From contig NC_066273.1 of NCBI RefSeq assembly GCF_905404315.1, forward strand, positions 7,750,001-7,814,000: a stretch of DNA of 64,000 nucleotides, written 5' to 3'. Both the position numbers and the translations under genes were made by a program. Shown here piece after piece: positions 34,678 through 44,693 of the stretch; the stretch's first letter is position 1, and each line of letters opens with the position of its first letter. This DNA is from Leptidea sinapis. Its lineage: Eukaryota > Arthropoda > Insecta > Lepidoptera > Pieridae. Below the pieces are notes generated by a model. It did no database searches. It was given only the letters and a program-made list of their open reading frames with translations, and was not told the DNA's origin.

Positions 34678-34830
34678 ACACAAATTAAATTTTAAATCAA
34701 AATTTATGAACGATGCGGGTCTCGAACCCGTGACCGCTCGCTCTCTTTCGACTGAGCCAACCATTCGTGTGACGAAACGTTGATAAATCTTGTATCGTTC
34801 ATAAATTTTGTTTAATTTGTGTAAATAATC
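34678..34830 (-). repeat. tRNA-headed SINE flanked by an inverted copy of its own body
   Basis: The minus strand reads GTTGGCTCAGTCGAAAGAG (box A-like) and ACGGGTTCGAGACCCG (good box B), then CATCGTTCATAAATTTTGAT. The plus strand at 34791-34830 reads TATCGTTCATAAATTTTGTT followed by TAATTTGTGT. The two bodies therefore lie as inverted arms of about 38 nt around the head. The spacing between the D-like and T-like arms is too short for a whole cloverleaf, so this is not a functional tRNA gene. A related head lies at 57775-57860. Confidence 0.65.
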
Positions 34831-35334
34831 CCAGAATGGTGAGGGTTCTCACTTAAAAAAAATAACAAATTGTGTTCCTCTTTTAAAAGCGTGTTTTTAG
34901 TCGATTTGAACTATAATTTACTTTGTCATAACAAACAGACAGCACTTGATGATGATTTAATCTAAATATATAGATTACAATGTGAATTTTGATATTAAAA
35001 TTATCTCTCGCAATGTATCAATATTCTGTTGGTATGCGATTAATGACATTATTTATTACAATATATTTACATAAACATAATTAATGTCTCCAAATGTTCC
35101 CAAATGCCAACAAAATTGATGGATTTCAACAGATTGCTATTGAGATGAATTTTCTAACTGTACACAAACTATTAATTTTGATATCGCTATATGAGTAGTA
35201 TAGGCCGATATTATATGTATTTATTACTATAACACCCTCTATTTTAAAGTGGGAGTTGATCTTTTTGTTTTTTTGTATACTATCGACAGATCTTGACAAA
35301 AGCTTACTATTTTTACATTAATAAAATTCGCAGC
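34831..35334. other. No gene seen
   Basis: AT-rich, no coding or structural signal noticed. Confidence 0.4.
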
Positions 35335-35989
35335 TTTTTTTTATGGAAAAGGAGGACAAACGAGCGTACGGGTCACCTGGTATTAAGTGATCAGTTCAAT
35401 CAGGAGCGTTGCCGGTCTTTAAAGAGGTTGTACGCGCTTTTTTTAAGGGACCCATGTATAGTCCCGGAAACACCGCACACGGAAGCTGATTCCACAGCTT
35501 TGTAGTACGTGGAAGAAAGCTCCTTGAAAACCGCACTGTGTCGTGTGAATGTGGAATACTGCGGCAGGAATCAGGTGAAATAGCTCTTCGGAACACTACC
35601 CGTGATAAATGCGATAGAAGACACAAAATGAAGCAACGTCTCTACGCAACGCCAAGTGATCCACACGTTCACAGAGCACTGGGACCCTGACAATTCGAGC
35701 TGCTCTGCATTGCACGCGGCAAATGGATCGAGCTGATACTTGGGTGCGCCAGACCAGAGATGACAGCAATACTCCATACGTGGCCGGACCTGCGCTTTGT
35801 AGAGCGTTAGAATGTGGGCCGGCTTAGAGTATTGCCGTCCTCTATTAATGACGCCCAGCTTCTTCGAAGCCAATTTGGCTTTGCCCACCAGATGGCCACG
35901 GAATTGGCAATCGCTCGAGGTTTCGACACCCAGTATTCCGATTCTAGGCTAGGCTTTAAGAGCGGTGATACGACAAATGGGGTTTTTTT
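35335..35989 (-). pseudogene. Family B LINE, C-terminal and 3' end
   Basis: Minus-oriented. Frames at 35571-35888 (KLGVINRGRQY, LTLYKAQVRPRMEYCCHLWSG) and 35396-35626 (RSFLPRTTKLWNQLPCAVFPG) are the thumb and tail of the family B reverse transcriptase. It is truncated before YADD, with frameshifts and a deletion near 35550. The 3' end begins with the T-rich run and GGAGGACAAACGAGCGTACG. Confidence 0.8.
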
Positions 35990-36319
35990 ATATATCGGTA
36001 TACTAGTCAGAAAGGATGTTTCAGTTATTTTCCGAGCGTGCTGTAATAAATGAATTACTATTTCACTACTGCACTACCTCTGCACGTTAACTGCAAACAA
36101 TTGCATTTTCATACCTAATTTAGATATATGAGTAGAGTAAACAGAGCAGTTGTGTACAAGTTTACTGAAGTAGATCTTAGATCTTTTGCACTGAAATATT
36201 GGACAGTTTCATCTCAATATTAAGACAATGTTTCGGTTTTCAATATATGATGCATTTGGCGATAAAAAAAAAAATTGTGTATTTTTTGTTTGATAAGTCA
36301 GATCAGATAAGGAAGCTCA

Positions 36320-36668
36320 TTGTCGCCCCGCGGGCAATGGAGAGGGCTGTGCTCGGAGTTTCAAATATATTCCTATTCGATCTCTTCATTTCTGCCAGTT
36401 CCGTCTCAATTCTGTCCAAAGTCACCTCCGTAGCCCAGATGGTTGTGAAACTGAAGTGGCAGTGGGCAGGGCACATAGCTGGCCATTGGGGCAGTAAATT
36501 CCTCGAATCGCGACCACGTTCCGGAAGACGTAGTGTTGGTAGGCCCCCCACAAGATGGACCAACGATACTTGTCAGATCGCCGGAGTTGTATGGATGAGG
36601 GAGCGCAGGAACGATCGTTATGGCAATCTTTGCTGGAGATTTTTGTTCATGATGATGATGATGAAGTC
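36320..36668 (+). pseudogene. RTE-type LINE, C-terminal end
   Basis: The plus strand encodes the typical RTE ORF2 tail: MVVKLKWQWAGHIAGHWGS, SRPRSGRRSVGRPPTRW, then in another frame the DR..W end. It terminates with a GATGAT microsatellite (about 36650-36665) instead of poly(A), as is characteristic of RTE elements. 5' truncated and frameshifted. A sister copy is in intron 1 of hexamerin gene 2. Confidence 0.75.
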
Positions 36669-36800
36669 AGATCTCGATCGTTTATCGACCTAATAATAAT
36701 ACTCTCCGCAATACGAGAGGAATCAAAAGAGCATTGCAGACCTTATAAAGCGAGAAACTCGACATATTCTAAGTGCCTATTCAGTCATGAAGGTTTGCCT

Positions 36801-36970
36801 ACTGAAATGACTGGGCAAATAAGACTTGACATCTTATGTCTCAAGGTGACAAGCGCAGTTGTAGTGCCTCTCAGAGTTTTTGGGGTTTTCAATAATCCTG
36901 AGCGGCACTGCATTGTATTGGGCAAGGCGTACAATCAGATGAACATTCTGCTCGTCTCATTAAAAAAAGC
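36801..36970 (+). repeat. Family A repeat, copy 6 (5' truncated)
   Basis: From ACTGAAATGACTGGGCAAAT to CTGCTCGTCTCATTAAAAAA. The internal hairpin is degraded. It lies about 0.25 kb upstream of the conserved promoter block of hexamerin gene 1. Confidence 0.75.
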
Positions 36971-37218
36971 TTTTTAAATCTGTTGCTAGTACCGTCGAGA
37001 CATAACAGTTGTTCGAGGGATATAATCCCTCATTAAGTATTCCAATAAGAAAATCACGGGTGGGTTTTATTATTGGAAACGGCAAAATGAAATTATCAAC
37101 AAATTCAATTGGTACCTACAAATGACACTCTCGTAGGAGCTGCTTATATTTTTAATTCTTCTGCACTGATTATTTTTCTTACGCATTGAAAACAACGATA
37201 AACAAATTAACGCCATAT

Positions 37219-37362
37219 TTATTGCAATTTAATATGAATTAAGATAAACTGCACTACATTGTAACTATCTCGTATGAAATAAAAACATCTTCATTAGTAT
37301 GAGGTCAATCCCCTTCAGACCTTTGGTATAAATAGTGAGGATCTTGGAGAGATGAGCACAGT
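37219..37362 (+). promoter_or_regulatory. Hexamerin gene 1 promoter, conserved with gene 2
   Basis: Ordered motifs are TTTATTGCAAT (37219-37229, containing the C/EBP-like palindrome ATTGCAAT), AGATAA (37243-37248, GATA type), GAAATAAAAACA (37276-37287), AGGTCA (37302-37307, nuclear-receptor half-site), TATAAATA (37327-37334) and ACAGT initiator-like (37358-37362). The same list in the same order precedes gene 2. Binding by fat-body GATA, C/EBP or hormone receptors is inferred from motif identity only. Confidence 0.7.
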
Positions 37363-37379
37363 TCAGCACCTGATCTGCA

Positions 37380-40300
37380 ATGAGGGTGATTCTGTGTTTC
37401 TTGGGGCTTCTCGCCCTGGCTTCGGCCCGGCCGGACATCGATGACACTACAATTGGTAAGCATATTTGATTTTATTTAACTTTACAATTGAAATGATTAT
37501 AATTTAAAAACAAGCTCGGAATAGAGAGAATAGAAAGACATAGCTAGGAGTTATTCAATATTTAAATATATTGTATTTGATGCCCAACAGTCGTCATCGC
37601 CAATATTATTTTATTATTAATCAAACATATATTTGTTTCATAGCTTTTGTAAATAAAAGTATATTGCTGCAGAGGAATTTATTAATTGAACAGTTCCCTG
37701 CGGAGATCGAACCCAGTCCCCGTTGCTAGTAGGCATGGACTCGTTAGAAACACAGATAACTCGAAAAGTACAGAAGCTACAAGGTTGTGGAATGAGCTTC
37801 CTTGTGCGGTGTTCCCGGAACAATACGACATGGGTACCGTCAAAAAAAGCGTGTGTTGCAAGAGAATGTGGGCGGCGGTGATCACTTAGCACCAGGTGAC
37901 CCGTACGCTCGTTTGTTTTTTCCATAAAAAAGGTTGGGATGTATATATTAGGAAATAAGGGAAATAAGAATACAATTTTTTTTACAACAAACTATTTTTT
38001 TTTGTATTTTTCTATGCACTATGTTCACCTGTATTTGTAGGAACACGACTTTTCATAATATTGTAGAATGTACTACTAGTGGATCTTAAATTAACAAATC
38101 CTCGAATAAAATATGCCTTGATAGAAACAATCGTGTTCGTTTTCTAAAACGAATATTAATAAATGTTCATTTTTTGACATGAAATTTTTTTACACTACAG
38201 GATATATAGATTTCTGTAAAGTTAGAGGTGAATGTGAGTTTGTTTGTTACGTATTCACGCCTAAACCATCCAACCGATATTGATAAAATGTAGTACAGTT
38301 GGCTTGAGCTTGAAAAAGGACAAAGGCTACCTTTTATTGCAAAAAATAAATGGAGGGGTTGAATTGGGGGATGGCAAGATAAAACCATAAAACTTTGTAT
38401 TTAGGCATTTGATAAGAAATCATTTATAAACATTTGTACGACCATGGGGATGAAATAGGAAATTATAGTTCGCAGGAAAATACTATTTAATAGACTGCTA
38501 GCAGCGGAAAGAGCAGTTTGTATGTGTAATATTTGAAAAGTAACCTAAAAAATAAATTGCCCAAAGTAACTATTCAACGCGGTCGAAGTCGCGGCTAAGA
38601 GCAAGTATAAAATATAATATGATATTTGCAGTCAACATGGACGTGAAACAAAAGCAGCTCTTCATCCTCAAGTTACTTAACAACATCCTCCAACCCGTCA
38701 TGTATAAGGACATTGAAGACATCGGCAAGAACTTTAAGATACATGAAAATGTTCAACTTTACACAGTAAGTTGTTATTATTAATACGTCCGGTATGCGTT
38801 AAAATATCAGAAAAATAGTACATTTTTTATGAAAATCAGGGACGAGACCAGCAGGACGTTCAGCTGATGGTTATTGATACGCCCTGCCCATTACAATGCA
38901 GTGCCGCTCAGGGTTATTGATAAAACCCAAAATTTCTGAGAAGCACTACTACTGCACTTATCACCTTGAGACATAAGATATCAAACCTCATTTGCCCAGT
39001 AATTTCACTAGCTACGGCGCCCTACAGACCGAAACACAGTAATGCTTACACATTACTGCTTCACGGCAGGAATAGACGCCGTTGTGGTACACATAATATA
39101 GCCGGCATCCTGTGCAATGGAGCCTCCCACTGGTAATGGAATGGAGTAGATTTTTTATTTGAGCGTTCATTGATTCAGTTCATTGGTAGTTCTGTAATTT
39201 TCTAACGTTCTAAGAGTTACACGTTAAAAAAGTTGCTAATCAGAAACGTCCACGCTATTGTGAAGCACCAAAGGAATTTTAACCCACGTGCTCCATTTGC
39301 TTCCCAGAAAATTAAACTATAAAATATTGAAACTATAAATTATCCATTGAATTCATAAATTAATTAACTAGTACTGAAAGTTTGAGAATTTTAAGTAAGG
39401 ATATAATCATTGATATTAATTAAAAGAGAACTTCTCATAACCTTAATACCACATAAACCAATTGAAGTGCACAAAATCTTAAATTAATCTCCGTAACCAA
39501 TATGTATTTTTTTTTCAATTTATATTTTTTTTATAACAATAAGGGACGAGACGAGCAGGACGTTCAGCTGATGGTAATTAATACGCCCTGCCCATTACAA
39601 TGCAGTGTTGATCAGGATTCTTATAAGACCCAAAAATTCGGTGAGAAATAAGATGTTAAGTCTCATTGCCCCAGTAATTTCGCTAGCTACGGCGCCCATC
39701 AGACCGAAACACATATGCTTTCACATTACTGCTTCACGGCAGAAATAGGCGCCGTTACCCATAATTTAGCCGGCACCTGTACGAAGGAGTTTTCCACTGG
39801 TAAATTCATATATATATATGATATATTTATTTTGCAGAAACAAGAGGTTGTGAAAACATTCGTCAGCCATTTGAAGGATGGTTTCTTACCCCGAGGTGAG
39901 GTGTTTACTATTCACGTTGATCGTCAACTGAAGGAGACAGTGACATTATTCCACATGCTGTACTATGCCAAGGACTTCACCACATTCCTGAAGACCGCAT
40001 GCTGGATGCGTATGAACATTAACGAGGGTATGTTCGTGTACGTTCTGTCTGTAGCCGTGCGCCACAGAGAAGACTGCAAAGGGATTGTTCTTCCTCCCCC
40101 ATATGAAATTTACCCATACTATTACGTCCGTGCTGATGTCATTAAGAACGCCTACTTACTCAAGATGAAGAAGGGTCTTCTCGACAGGAAACTTTGTGAC
40201 TTCTATGGCATCAAGAAGGCAGAAAAAGACGTGTACATAATAGATGAAAACGTTTACGATATCCGCGTGAAACTGAACGACGAAGACCGGCTCAGATACT

Positions 40301-42684
40301 TTACAGAAGACATTGACCTAAACACATACTACTATTACTTCCATATTGATTATCCATTCTGGATGCGTGATGACGTCATTACCAACAAGTTAATGGACAG
40401 ACGCTGGGAGCTAACTCTGTACGTCTATCAACAAATTTTAGCCCGTTACTATCTGGAACGTCTCTCCAATGGTTTCGGAGATATCACAATCTTCTCATGG
40501 AACAAACCAATCAGGAAAGGATTTTGGCCATGGCTGCAGACTCACAATGGACTCGAGATCCCCCCAAGATTTAACAACTTTGTGTTTGACACTAAAAAAC
40601 ATAACGGTGTTGACTTATTGGCGCAAGAGTATGAGAAAATTATTAATGACGCTATCATCAAAGGACATATTGAGGTACGTAAATCTAGCTTAATGTGGGA
40701 TATATATTTAAAAAAAAACAATAATTTAGTAAACTAGTTAAAAATTGGGGAATACTTCTTATAATAGTTATCAGTAGACGATAATGAGATAAATTAAGAG
40801 GGGGTTCACTGATTCAATTCAGTTCAGCATAGGGCGTCTAACATCCAGTCTAATGGCCTGGTCTTGTGCCGTCCAACTACTTTTTGTGATCTTTCATAAG
40901 TCATCGATCGAAATGTGACATATCTGCCCTTTAAAGATAATGAATAAAAAAGTATTTCAATAACTTTTTAATTAAATAAGGAAGTGTAGCTGTTCTAGCC
41001 AATTTTAAGCAGGATTATACAAGGAGACAAAAAATAAATCTATTATGTTTATTCCGCTTTTCATAGTCATTAAGTTATTTATATAATATATCACTAAATA
41101 TTTTCAGATCAATGGTCTGCGTCTAGAGCTCACCAAGCCAGAAGACATTGAAACGCTGGGTAAACTCATTTACGGCACTGTGGACAAGAATGACTCTGTC
41201 ACCAAGAACCGTATTGACGCTTACCGCTACTTGCTCATCATGATGAAAGCTACAGTTGGTCTTAACACTGTGACATCAGACAAGTATGTTATTTTTCAAA
41301 AAATTTGCATATCCATAGACCATATCACAACCCATAGTAGAATAGAAGTCATTATCGTTTATTATCATACTTTTACGTAGGCGAAATCAAATAGTATCTA
41401 CAACAGTATCCAACAGGCTGTCTTATGAGATATTGTGACGATATTATTATTACAGGCTCTGCCTAGTTCGGGGCAACATAATTTGCATAATTGTGTGTCA
41501 ATATATAGTATAGTTGAACATCTTCGTTATGAGCGCAGCAACTTAGAAGAATAAAGGTATCAAATTACCTTTGACTACAAAATATTTAAAAAGATTAAAA
41601 CCTTGGAATAACTATCTAATATCTTGATATATCTCGTTATTTATATTAATTTTTTATTAATAGGTACTTCGTAGCACCATCCATTCTGGACTCCTACCAG
41701 ACAGCCTTACGTGACCCAGTCTTCTACCAGATCCAGAAACGTCTTTGCTACATGATGTTGCTTTTCAAGATGCGCCTCCCAAGTTACACTCGCGAGGAGC
41801 TGTACTTCCCTGGAGTGAAGATTGACAATGTTGTCGTAGACAAGCTAGTTACCTTCTTTGACTATCACTTAATGGACATTACAAATGCTGTCACTCTAAA
41901 TGACGAGGAATTGAAGAAGGGCACGCCTGATATGAAATTCTTGGTACGCAAACGTCGTATGAACCATCAACCATTCAAAATGACGATAGATATTATGTCT
42001 GACAAAACAGTAGACTGTGTAGTTCGAGTGTTCTTAGGTCCGAAAGAAGACCATATGGGCCGCTTATTAGACTTGAATTTGAACCGAGTTAACTTTGTGG
42101 AATTGGATACATTCCTGTACAAGTTGAACTCTGGAAAGAACACAATTGTCAGAGATTCAGTAGACATGCACAACATAGTCCGTGATAGAATATCAACACA
42201 TGACTTGTGGAAGAAGATTGATACAGTCGCCGACCTGAAGGATATTTCCATTAAGGATATTAAAAACTATCACACAGGGTACCCAGCAAGGTTGGTCCTG
42301 CCTAAAGGTAAAGTTGGTGGTATGAAGATGCTTCTATACGTAATTGTTACGCCTTTGAGACTTGTGGACAACGTAGATATCAATGTTCTTGATACCACTC
42401 GTAGAGACTTGATTGACTTCAGATCAACAGTGCTTCTTGATAAGATGCCTCTCGGTTACCCATTGGATCGTACTATTGACACTGGAAAGTTCTTCACCCC
42501 GAACATGAAATTCGTTGATGTGATCATCTTCCACAAAACTCAGGTGTGTGACATGAAGACCAGATGGGACAAGTATGTGCTCAGAAACTACGACATGGTT
42601 GATGAGGACACTGTTAAAGATTACAACATCGATGTTGATATCAAAACAAAAGTAGACAGAGATATGAACATCTTTGATATCTAA
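37380..42684 (+). CDS. Storage hexamerin, basic juvenile-hormone-suppressible protein-like (gene 1)
   Basis: Coding exons are 37380-37455, 38632-38765, 39838-40674, 41108-41283 and 41664-42684. All introns are GT-AG, with phases 1, 0, 0 and 2, giving 747 residues. A signal peptide (MRVILCFLGLLALASA, cleavage before RPD) shows secretion. Family signature 1 is at residues 224-243 (YFTEDIDLNTYYYYFHIDYP) and signature 2 at 421-429 (TALRDPVFY), within the hemocyanin-like N, M and C domains. A Tyr stands where hemocyanins have a copper-binding His, as expected for a storage rather than oxygen-carrying protein. About 17 of the last 310 residues are Met. Hexamerins assemble as hexamers in haemolymph and supply amino acids at metamorphosis. 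Length and wording match the BJHSP/SP1 class rather than arylphorin. Whether it is orthologue 1 or 2 cannot be settled here. Confidence 0.95.
37775..37930 (+). repeat. Family B LINE 3' end in intron 1 of gene 1
   Basis: GTTGTGGAATGAGCTTCCTT.., TGTGGGCGGCGGTGATCACT.., GACCCGTACGCTCGTTTGTT: the last ~155 bp of family B in plus orientation, inside the first intron. Middle part deleted relative to the reference. Confidence 0.75.
38153..38370 (-). repeat. Family I repeat, copy 1 (intron 1 of gene 1)
   Basis: This is the inverse of 42960-43157. Shared landmarks are TTTAGGCGTGAA, ACAAACAAAC, TTTACAGAAATCTA and AAAAAATGAACATTTATTAA when read on the minus strand. It forms an inverted pair around exons 2-5 of gene 1. 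Confidence 0.7.
38822..39136 (-). repeat. Family A repeat, copy 7 (intron 2 of gene 1)
   Basis: Near full length, from ATTTTTTATGAAAATCAGGG to CCTCCCACTGGTAA, located 56 bp after the exon 2 donor site. The splice site is unaffected. Confidence 0.85.
39522..39803 (-). repeat. Family A repeat, copy 8 (intron 2 of gene 1)
   Basis: From the T-rich end and AAGGGACGAGACGAGCAGG to TTTTCCACTGGTAA, with an internal deletion near 39645. It ends only 34 bp before exon 3, so the branch-point and polypyrimidine region of this intron lie directly beside repeat DNA. Confidence 0.8.
41443..41513 (+). repeat. SINE body fragment (intron 4 of gene 1)
   Basis: ACAGGCTCTGCCTAGTTCGG.., CAACATAATTTGC.., TGTGTCAATATATA matches the 3' part of the SINE at 1362-1600. 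Confidence 0.55.
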
Positions 42685-42959
42685 GAAACTACTTTTAATG
42701 ATCTGTATCCGATTGAAGTAAAAAAACGAATTGCTTAAGCTTATATTTAATTGTCTTAATGAAATAGAAAATGTCAAATTATATGTATGTATATGTATAT
42801 AAAGTAAACTATTTATTTTGCTTTCCCTTTTTTATTTTTCCACATCAACCACTCTTATGTAAGAAAGTCATTTCTTTAGACATAGTTATAAGAACATTAC
42901 AAAATGGACACATATTTTGCTATAGAGTGAAGTTGTCACAAATTTCTATACAAACTGCC

Positions 42960-43157
42960 ATAACCCTTTTCCAACCCCTCCATTTATTTTTCTAATCTAT
43001 TTCTGTACTATCAAAAATCGGCAAATTTTATCAAAATCGGTTCAATGGTTTAGGCGTGAAAAAGTAACAAACAAACATACATTCGCCCCAAGTTTTACAG
43101 AAATCTACATCTCCCAAACAAAATGTCATGCCAAAAAATGAACATTTATTAATAATA
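42960..43157 (+). repeat. Family I repeat, copy 2 (downstream of gene 1)
   Basis: Starts CAACCCCTCCATTTATTTTT and ends AACATTTATTAATAAT. It is the inverted partner of the copy in intron 1. It lies 0.28 kb 3' of the gene 1 stop codon. No canonical AATAAA was noticed between that stop codon and this repeat, so the gene 1 poly(A) site is not placed. Confidence 0.7.
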
Positions 43158-43304
43158 ATTTTTAGAGAAAACCAACTGACCAGGACTGAAAATATATTAC
43201 TTTGGCTTTAAAAAAAATAATATAAAGTACCGCCAGAAGTGAAAACTTGAACATTAACGTTGTGCATTTTTGAATATTTCGGAATGGTAAGGGATTAATA
43301 AAAG

Positions 43305-43802
43305 TGTAGCGGCCAAATCCGCTACTTACTTCCGCACCGCCGCTTATGTTCTTGGACCACACGACATCACGCCACATCGTACGATCTATGACGACAGCCT
43401 ACGTCACGGGTGGTGCGAGCTGCGAACCGGCTGCATCGCGTGCGCGTCCCCGCGCCCGCGCTCCCGCCGCACACCGCGGGCCCTGCGCCCGCCGCCACAG
43501 CTAGGCCTCCCGCGCCCGCGCCCCGCGCGTCGCATAAATACCAGAGGCGATCGCCCGCGCCACGCATTCTGCACATTTATTTACCTCGCGCTCACAGCTT
43601 TCCGCTTGCTTTATTTTTGCTTTGTATAGACGCTCATTTCATTCTACATTTTGTAAAGTATTTCTTTTAATTAGTAGTAAATTCAACCTTTCATCTTTGA
43701 CTCAATCTTTCATTCTTACTTCGCTTCAAACAAATATCATAGCATCCCTAGCTCAGCCAGGGGTAGTCATCGAGAAGTCGTAGGAGTAGAATACGTGCTA
43801 CA
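43305..43802 (+). repeat. 5' long terminal repeat
   Basis: Begins with a small hairpin (GTAGCGG/CCGCTAC). A TATA-like CATAAATA at 43532-43539 lies in a strongly GC- and CpG-rich block (about 43420-43560) unlike the AT-rich surroundings. The final 200 bp are AT-rich. It would hold the element promoter and polyadenylation signals. The short open frames in it are not genes. Confidence 0.9.
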
Positions 43803-43803
43803 G

Positions 43804-43821
43804 TGGTGACCCATCCGACAA
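43804..43821 (+). promoter_or_regulatory. Primer-binding site
   Basis: TGGTGACCCATCCGACAA starts one base after the LTR. TGG is complementary to the CCA end of a tRNA, and TGGTGACCC fits the tRNA-Trp-type primer sites recalled for CsRn1-group elements. The tRNA identity is an inference. Confidence 0.6.
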
Positions 43822-43829
43822 GTGACACG

Positions 43830-44693
43830 ATGACTGGCGCAGAACAACAACAAAAGGGATTAGGCGGTGGTCCAAGTACAAGTGACGGCGGAAATAACAG
43901 TGACGTATTTCGAGTGGGCGTACGGATACCACCCTTTTGGCCCGAGGAACCGGCTGTATGGTTTGCCCAAATTGAAGGTCAGTTCATTTTGTCTAATGTT
44001 ACAAGTGACTCCACCAAGTTTTATTATGTCATTAGCCAATTAGACCATCAGTACGCAGCAGAAGTCAAAGATATCATTATTTCCCCGCCGGCTACAGACA
44101 AATACGAGAAATTAAAGTCGGAACTTATCAAGCGCCTCACAACGTCTAGAGAACGTAAAATTAAACAGTTGTTGATGCATGAAGACCTTGGTGATAGAAA
44201 GCCATCTCAATTTTTGCGTCATTTACAAAGCTTAGCAGGGAAGACAATACCAGAAGAGCTTATACGAACTATTTGGTCGAGTCGATTGCCAAATAATTTA
44301 CAAACAATTGTCGCATTACAGAAGGACAGCGCCCTCGAAACCGTGGCAGATCTGGCGGACCACATTCATGACATAGCACCGCCCGCAGTCGCTCAGGTAG
44401 CCAGATCAGCAACTGAACAGCCAGGTACTGCTTTTGAAATTATGTGTAACAAAGTAACAGAACTGACACGGCAGGTGGAGTCACTAATGCAGAGCCAGCA
44501 ACGGCAGTCTCGATCCCGCTCCAATGACTTTAGGAACGAATACCGCACGTCACGATCCCGCTCTAATTCCCGATACCGACAGCAACCAGAAGACGATACA
44601 CAATGCTGGTATCATTTCCAATTTGGCTCGAACGCAAAGAAGTGTGTCAAGCCCTGCACATTTCGTTCGGGAAATGCCAAGGGCAGCCACTAG
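43830..44693 (+). CDS. Gag polyprotein of the Gypsy element
   Basis: 287 residues from ATG 43830 (the frame is open from 43803, but the first ATG is at 43830). The protein is a capsid precursor: FWPEEPAVWFAQIEGQF near residue 45 is the usual start of the capsid domain of this group, followed by helices up to about residue 190 and an Arg/Ser-rich region. Near the C terminus is a CHCC-type knuckle (CWYHFQFGSNAKKCVKPC) in place of the usual CCHC, a mark of CsRn1-like elements. It would package element RNA in cytoplasmic particles. It overlaps pol by about 90 nt in the -1 frame. No stops or frameshifts. Confidence 0.88.
   Translation: MTGAEQQQKGLGGGPSTSDGGNNSDVFRVGVRIPPFWPEEPAVWFAQIEGQFILSNVTSDSTKFYYVISQLDHQYAAEVKDIIISPPATDKYEKLKSELIKRLTTSRERKIKQLLMHEDLGDRKPSQFLRHLQSLAGKTIPEELIRTIWSSRLPNNLQTIVALQKDSALETVADLADHIHDIAPPAVAQVARSATEQPGTAFEIMCNKVTELTRQVESLMQSQQRQSRSRSNDFRNEYRTSRSRSNSRYRQQPEDDTQCWYHFQFGSNAKKCVKPCTFRSGNAKGSH

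Noticed and set aside
34705..34770. Possible tRNA gene on the minus strand
   Set aside because: The distance between the D-like and T-like arms is too short for an anticodon arm, and the acceptor stem does not pair.
39715..39837. Upstream extension of hexamerin exon 3 as coding sequence
   Set aside because: It lies in family A copy 8 and intron sequence; the TTTGCAG acceptor at 39837 and the phase match with exon 2 define the exon start.
40675..40737. Read-through of hexamerin gene 1 exon 3 past 40674
   Set aside because: GAG is followed by a good donor GTACGT, and the next exon continues in phase at 41108, matching gene 2.
43367..43670. Open frames in the LTR (both strands), repeated at 47875-48178
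   Set aside because: Produced by the GC-rich LTR sequence; same in both LTRs and without motif.
43803..43829. Gag start at GTG 43803
   Set aside because: This would begin within the primer-binding site; the first ATG at 43830 is the more likely start.
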